Assembly (NCBI GenBank): GCA_045540015.1
Contig: JAZQGP010000045.1
Location: forward strand, 1-17,401
Length of the DNA stretch: 17,401 bases
DNA from: UMGS1387 sp045540015
Lineage (GTDB): Bacteria; Bacillota; Clostridia; Oscillospirales; CAG-382
Reading direction: 5' to 3'
The notes below the pieces were generated by a model that was not told the origin of the DNA, ran no database searches, and saw nothing but the letters and a program-made list of their open reading frames with translations. This document shows positions 14,362-17,401 of the stretch, piece by piece. Each line of letters opens with the position of its first letter. The stretch's first letter is position 1. The translations under genes were made by a program, and so were the position numbers.

Positions 14362-16878
14362 ATGTCTATCAAAAAAACTGAAGGCGAAAACAATAAAAAA
14401 GGAGTTTTTTCGCGTCTGTTCTCAAGAACGGCCGATCAAACTCAATACGATGCCTACGAGGAGGTCTTCGTGAGCAACAACGAAAGTGAAGCTCCTTCCG
14501 ACGTCAAAGAAAATGAAAACGCAGCTTTTGAGGATGCGTTGCAGGACTCACAGCAGAACGAAAGCGACGAATACCAGTATGAGCTTGATATTCAGCCCGA
14601 GCAGAATGTTCTGATTGCCGAAAAGGAGGAAATTGAAATTTCCGCAGAGCCTTGCGAGCAGGACGAAATTTATGAGGAGGAACAAGCATCGGAAAATGAG
14701 GGGTCCTCCGAAGCAGATGAACTCTCTGATGCAAGTGCAACTGCCGTATTCTCCTTTGCAAACGAGCTTCCCGAAGGAAGTGAAACTGCAAAAGAGGAGT
14801 TATCCGTAGCCGAAATACAGGATACGGCAAAATCATACTACAAAGAAAATCACGACAGTACGCTTGACGACAAGGTTGACAAGCTCTTACAGCTTGCAAC
14901 AACAGGCTTTGAGGACGATGAGACGGAAAAAGCCGAAGAGTCTGTTGAGCATACGAACCTCGGTCTTGAAGTGCCCGAAGAAGAACAGGAGGGCACAAAA
15001 AAGAAAAAGAAGAAGAAAAAAGACGTTGTTTCCAACGAGGACATGGAAATGCTAGGCTCTCTCTCTCAAGGTGAGCAGGACGACGATTCCGCTAACGTTG
15101 GAATAGGCAAGGCAGATGCGCTCGGCAAGAAATACGAGGAATTGCTTGACGAAAATGAGCCGGATGTTGAATACACCGACAAGGCTCAGGAAAAAGCCAT
15201 TATTTCTTCACTCAGAAAAAGCGCAATTTCCACCTTTGCCTGTGTCATACTTTCCCTTGCAGCATTTATCGCATGCCTTTACTTTGAAACCGCCGCAGGC
15301 AGCGGAAGATGGCATCCTGCCTACTTTGAACCCGGAAGATACGGTCTTGTATACGCAATGAGCATGCTCCAGATTATGTTTGTTTCCGTTATTTTCAATC
15401 TCGACGGCGTAATCAGAGGCTTTAAGGGCATGGCAAAAGCAAAGGCGCGTCCCGAAGCAATTGCGGTTATGACCTGCCTTATCTGCACGCTTCACGTAAT
15501 AGCAGGTGCAACGTTTGCCTCTCACAAGGCTGAGCTTAAAACCTACTGCAGTGTCGGCTGCTTTGCGCTTGTACTGCTTGCACTAAACAGCTTCATAAAG
15601 GCATACACGGCTCTTAGTTCATTCTGTATCGCGGCATCAAAAATGCCAAAGTACACAACATGCGAGCTTGACGCAACAAGCCCCGAAGCCGCTGCCTTTG
15701 CAAAGTATCTTGAAGAAGACACAACAATATTCACCGTTGAAAAGGCTGATTTTATCTCGGGCTTCTTCAAAAAGAACTACGCTTGTCCCGAAGCCTCAAA
15801 GAACAGCTTTGGTATTTACATCACAAGCCTTGTTGCAGGGTTTGTCTGTGCAATTGCTTCTGCGATTCTTACAAGGAACGCGTACACTGCAATTTCTACG
15901 GGCTGTGCCGTAGCACTTGCCGCGCTTCCGGCAAATCTTCTGCTTTCAACAGCACTCCCTTTCTTCATTGCGTCTTTAAAGTCCGCACGCACAAAAACTG
16001 CGTTCATCGGTGAAGCGGCATGCGACCTGTACACCTCTGCAGGAATTCTTTCATTTGACGACAGCGAGGTGTTCCCGCCCAAGGGTGTCAAGGTGTCAAG
16101 CATCAGAACCTACGGAGACACGAGAATAGACAAGGTTATCATTTACATGGCGCGCATCTTCAACAAGCTCGACGGTCCGCTTTCCTTCATTTTCGACCGT
16201 TCTGTTCAGGACAGCGGCGAAAACATCGGAGATGCTGAAATTATCAGCCGCACCGCCGACGGAATGAAGGTCAGAATAGATGACAAGGAAATTCTCCTCG
16301 GTACAGGCAGCTATCTCAAGCTCTACGACATTCACACTCCGATTGACAACATTGACGAATCCTTCCTTCAGTCGCTCGGAAGCATCATATACATGGCTAC
16401 AGGTTCTTCTCTCTCGGCGAAATTCTACATAAAGTATACAATGAACCAGAGCTTTGAAAAGATTCTCAGAAGTCTTTACGACTCAGGCATCTGTGCCGGT
16501 GTCAAGACCATTGATCCTTGTATAAACAACCAGCTTATAAACGGAAATCTGCGCGGTTCGGGATATCCTGTCTCTGTAATCAAGCGTGACGGTACTGCAA
16601 GCACCGAGTCTCAGGTTATTCGCGATGAGCTTCCCGGCAGCATTATTTCGCTGACAGGTACTCACAATTTCCTCAAAGGCTTTATCCGTCTTGATTCGCT
16701 CAGAAACACCTACCGTTCAAACTCCCTCATAGGAAGAATAAGTGCGGTAGTCGGTATTATCGTGGCAGGTGCGCTTACCCTTACGGGGGCAGTCAGCATA
16801 CTCACACCCACATTCTTCCTTGTCCTTGGACTGCTTTGGTGTGTTCCGACTGTTGTGTTGTCGCTATTAACTAAGTAA
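14362..16878 (+). CDS. Degenerate P1-type ATPase-like membrane protein (probable pseudoenzyme)
   Basis: 838 aa. Residues 1-285 are a strongly acidic, low-complexity region interrupted by a run of eight or more Lys near 213-221. About eight TM segments follow: near 288-308, 328-347, 366-386, 395-412, 484-504, 508-535, 794-812 and 814-836. Cytosolic loops of about 70 residues (after TM4) and about 250 residues (after TM6) match the P1B plan MA, MB, M1, M2, A-domain, M3, M4, P/N-domain, M5, M6. Pro523 in M4 (AALPANLLL) lies exactly 43 residues before Asp566 in FDDSEVF, where active enzymes have xPx and DKTGTLT. The Lys, Thr and Gly of DKTGT, the A-domain TGE, the HP motif and GDGxND are all missing; the mlTGD region reads KTIDP. 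The frame is intact, so it looks selected and not decaying. GGAGG lies 8 nt before the ATG. Probably co-transcribed with rlmB. Function unknown. Confidence 0.8.
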   Translation: MSIKKTEGENNKKGVFSRLFSRTADQTQYDAYEEVFVSNNESEAPSDVKENENAAFEDALQDSQQNESDEYQYELDIQPEQNVLIAEKEEIEISAEPCEQDEIYEEEQASENEGSSEADELSDASATAVFSFANELPEGSETAKEELSVAEIQDTAKSYYKENHDSTLDDKVDKLLQLATTGFEDDETEKAEESVEHTNLGLEVPEEEQEGTKKKKKKKKDVVSNEDMEMLGSLSQGEQDDDSANVGIGKADALGKKYEELLDENEPDVEYTDKAQEKAIISSLRKSAISTFACVILSLAAFIACLYFETAAGSGRWHPAYFEPGRYGLVYAMSMLQIMFVSVIFNLDGVIRGFKGMAKAKARPEAIAVMTCLICTLHVIAGATFASHKAELKTYCSVGCFALVLLALNSFIKAYTALSSFCIAASKMPKYTTCELDATSPEAAAFAKYLEEDTTIFTVEKADFISGFFKKNYACPEASKNSFGIYITSLVAGFVCAIASAILTRNAYTAISTGCAVALAALPANLLLSTALPFFIASLKSARTKTAFIGEAACDLYTSAGILSFDDSEVFPPKGVKVSSIRTYGDTRIDKVIIYMARIFNKLDGPLSFIFDRSVQDSGENIGDAEIISRTADGMKVRIDDKEILLGTGSYLKLYDIHTPIDNIDESFLQSLGSIIYMATGSSLSAKFYIKYTMNQSFEKILRSLYDSGICAGVKTIDPCINNQLINGNLRGSGYPVSVIKRDGTASTESQVIRDELPGSIISLTGTHNFLKGFIRLDSLRNTYRSNSLIGRISAVVGIIVAGALTLTGAVSILTPTFFLVLGLLWCVPTVVLSLLTK

Positions 16879-16879
16879 A

Positions 16880-16903
16880 CTTACTTTTTTGAAAAAAAGT
16901 AAG
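16880..16903 (+). repeat. 3'-end hairpin immediately after the ATPase-like gene
   Basis: CTTACTTTTTT (16880-16890) and AAAAAAGTAAG (16893-16903) form a perfect 11-bp stem beginning 2 nt after the stop codon, followed by CAAAAAACTTTTGATGG. Confidence 0.75.
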
Positions 16904-16915
16904 CAAAAAACTTTT

Positions 16916-17102
16916 GATGGAATATCCGAACGCGATAAGCCGTTCATGGATTATTTCGCCCCAACATATTTACGCCGTCCGCATATAAGGCACGCGGACG
17001 GCTTGTTTTTATTTTACAACACTTTTCACGCTTTTTGAAAAAAGCTTGGTAAAAACTTTTAAACGGTGAAATTGAAGTCTAAACAACTTCAATTTCACGA
17101 TG
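16916..17102. repeat. Direct repeat copy 2 (terminator plus hairpin module)
   Basis: This is the gap-free counterpart of 12424-12610 at an offset of 4492 bp. It carries the same terminator, GCTTTTT/AAAAAGC hairpin and GTGAAATTGAAGT/ACTTCAATTTCAC hairpin (17066-17098). Confidence 0.93.
16974..17013 (+). terminator. Rho-independent terminator of rlmB/ATPase-like transcript
   Basis: GCCGTCCGC (16974-16982) and GCGGACGGC (16994-17002), then TTGTTTTTATTTT. It is identical to the terminator at 12482-12521. Confidence 0.92.
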
Positions 17103-17401
17103 CTTTTCCCTATCGGCAGGCAGTCATAAAATGAATTTGCAGCTTTTGCCTATCGGCGGGGCGGTTTACATTGTCGGCTATCGCCGAGGTTGTTTTACGC
17201 TGAATTGTTGTTTTCCACTGCCGTGAGGGCGTTACCCTTTCTGTTTGCCCAGAAAGGTAACCGAAAGATGCCCACAAGAGAACCTACGGTTCCCTTATGC
17301 AACCCTCCCTCAGCTCGCGGACTTTTACGTTCTTGAAAACTTTAACCCGAGGAGATTTACGTTCACCAATAAAGCTTCAACGTGCTTCGCTACGCGAGCT
17401 C
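17103..17401. repeat. Mosaic repeat block C, continues past the window
   Basis: Up to about 17310 it follows block B: CCTATCGGCAGG, GGCGGGGCGGTTTACATTGTC, a CCTTTCTG/CAGAAAGG hairpin (17236-17257) and an ACCTACGGT-apex hairpin with two mismatches (17273-17299). After that the sequence diverges from blocks A and B, so it is either a different interior or a broken copy. No gene is supported. Confidence 0.75.

Noticed and set aside
14362..16878. Calling the last gene a functional heavy-metal-translocating ATPase
   Set aside because: The DKTGT, TGE and GDGxND motifs needed for phosphorylation and hydrolysis are absent, and there is no CPC-type metal site in M4.

Overview
The window looks like a chromosomal segment from a gut-type Clostridia bacterium (Oscillospiraceae/Ruminococcaceae-like). 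This is inferred from the mid-to-low GC protein-coding style, AAAGGA/GGAGG ribosome binding sites, two TTG starts, the clostridial gene order (a CdaR/PucR-type regulator followed by ftsE, ftsX, an M23 hydrolase and an S41 protein), and dense dispersed palindromic repeats. No sequence search was possible, so taxonomy is an inference.

Layout. (i) 1-1079 is the 3' part of a large serine recombinase whose catalytic domain lies left of the window; it is probably the right end of a mobile element. (ii) 1080-2167 holds no credible gene: a recombinase terminator, a long inverted repeat, tandem 66-bp units and a mosaic repeat block (A). (iii) 2168-4347 on the minus strand is dapB and dapA (lysine/diaminopimelate synthesis), with a consensus promoter and an attenuator-like leader before dapA. 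(iv) 4429-12521 on the plus strand is a probable long operon: prmA, rsmE, an 8-TM membrane protein, a CdaR/PucR-like regulator, ftsE, ftsX, a secreted coiled-coil M23 peptidase and an S41-family protein, ending in a strong terminator. (v) 12522-13380 is a second mosaic repeat block (B), largely the reverse complement of block A. (vi) 13385-17013 is a promoter, rlmB, and an 838-aa P-type-ATPase-like membrane protein, then a near-identical copy of the terminator/repeat module and a third, truncated repeat block (C) running off the right edge.

How the genes work together. FtsEX plus the adjacent secreted M23 peptidase form a classic divisome-coupled wall-hydrolase module: ATP hydrolysis in FtsE is transmitted through FtsX to a coiled-coil hydrolase outside the cell. 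prmA, rsmE and rlmB are translation-apparatus methyltransferases. dapA/dapB supply diaminopimelate for peptidoglycan and lysine.

Most interesting points. Two conserved-looking proteins appear to be catalytically dead members of enzyme families. The S41 protein has Phe at the catalytic-Ser position. The last gene keeps the full 8-TM P1B-ATPase plan and the exact spacing from the M4 proline to the phosphorylation aspartate, but has lost DKTGT, TGE and GDGxND. The intergenic DNA carries several hairpin families whose stems change in a compensatory way while the apical sequence stays constant. One such module begins 0-3 nt from the stop codons of three genes.
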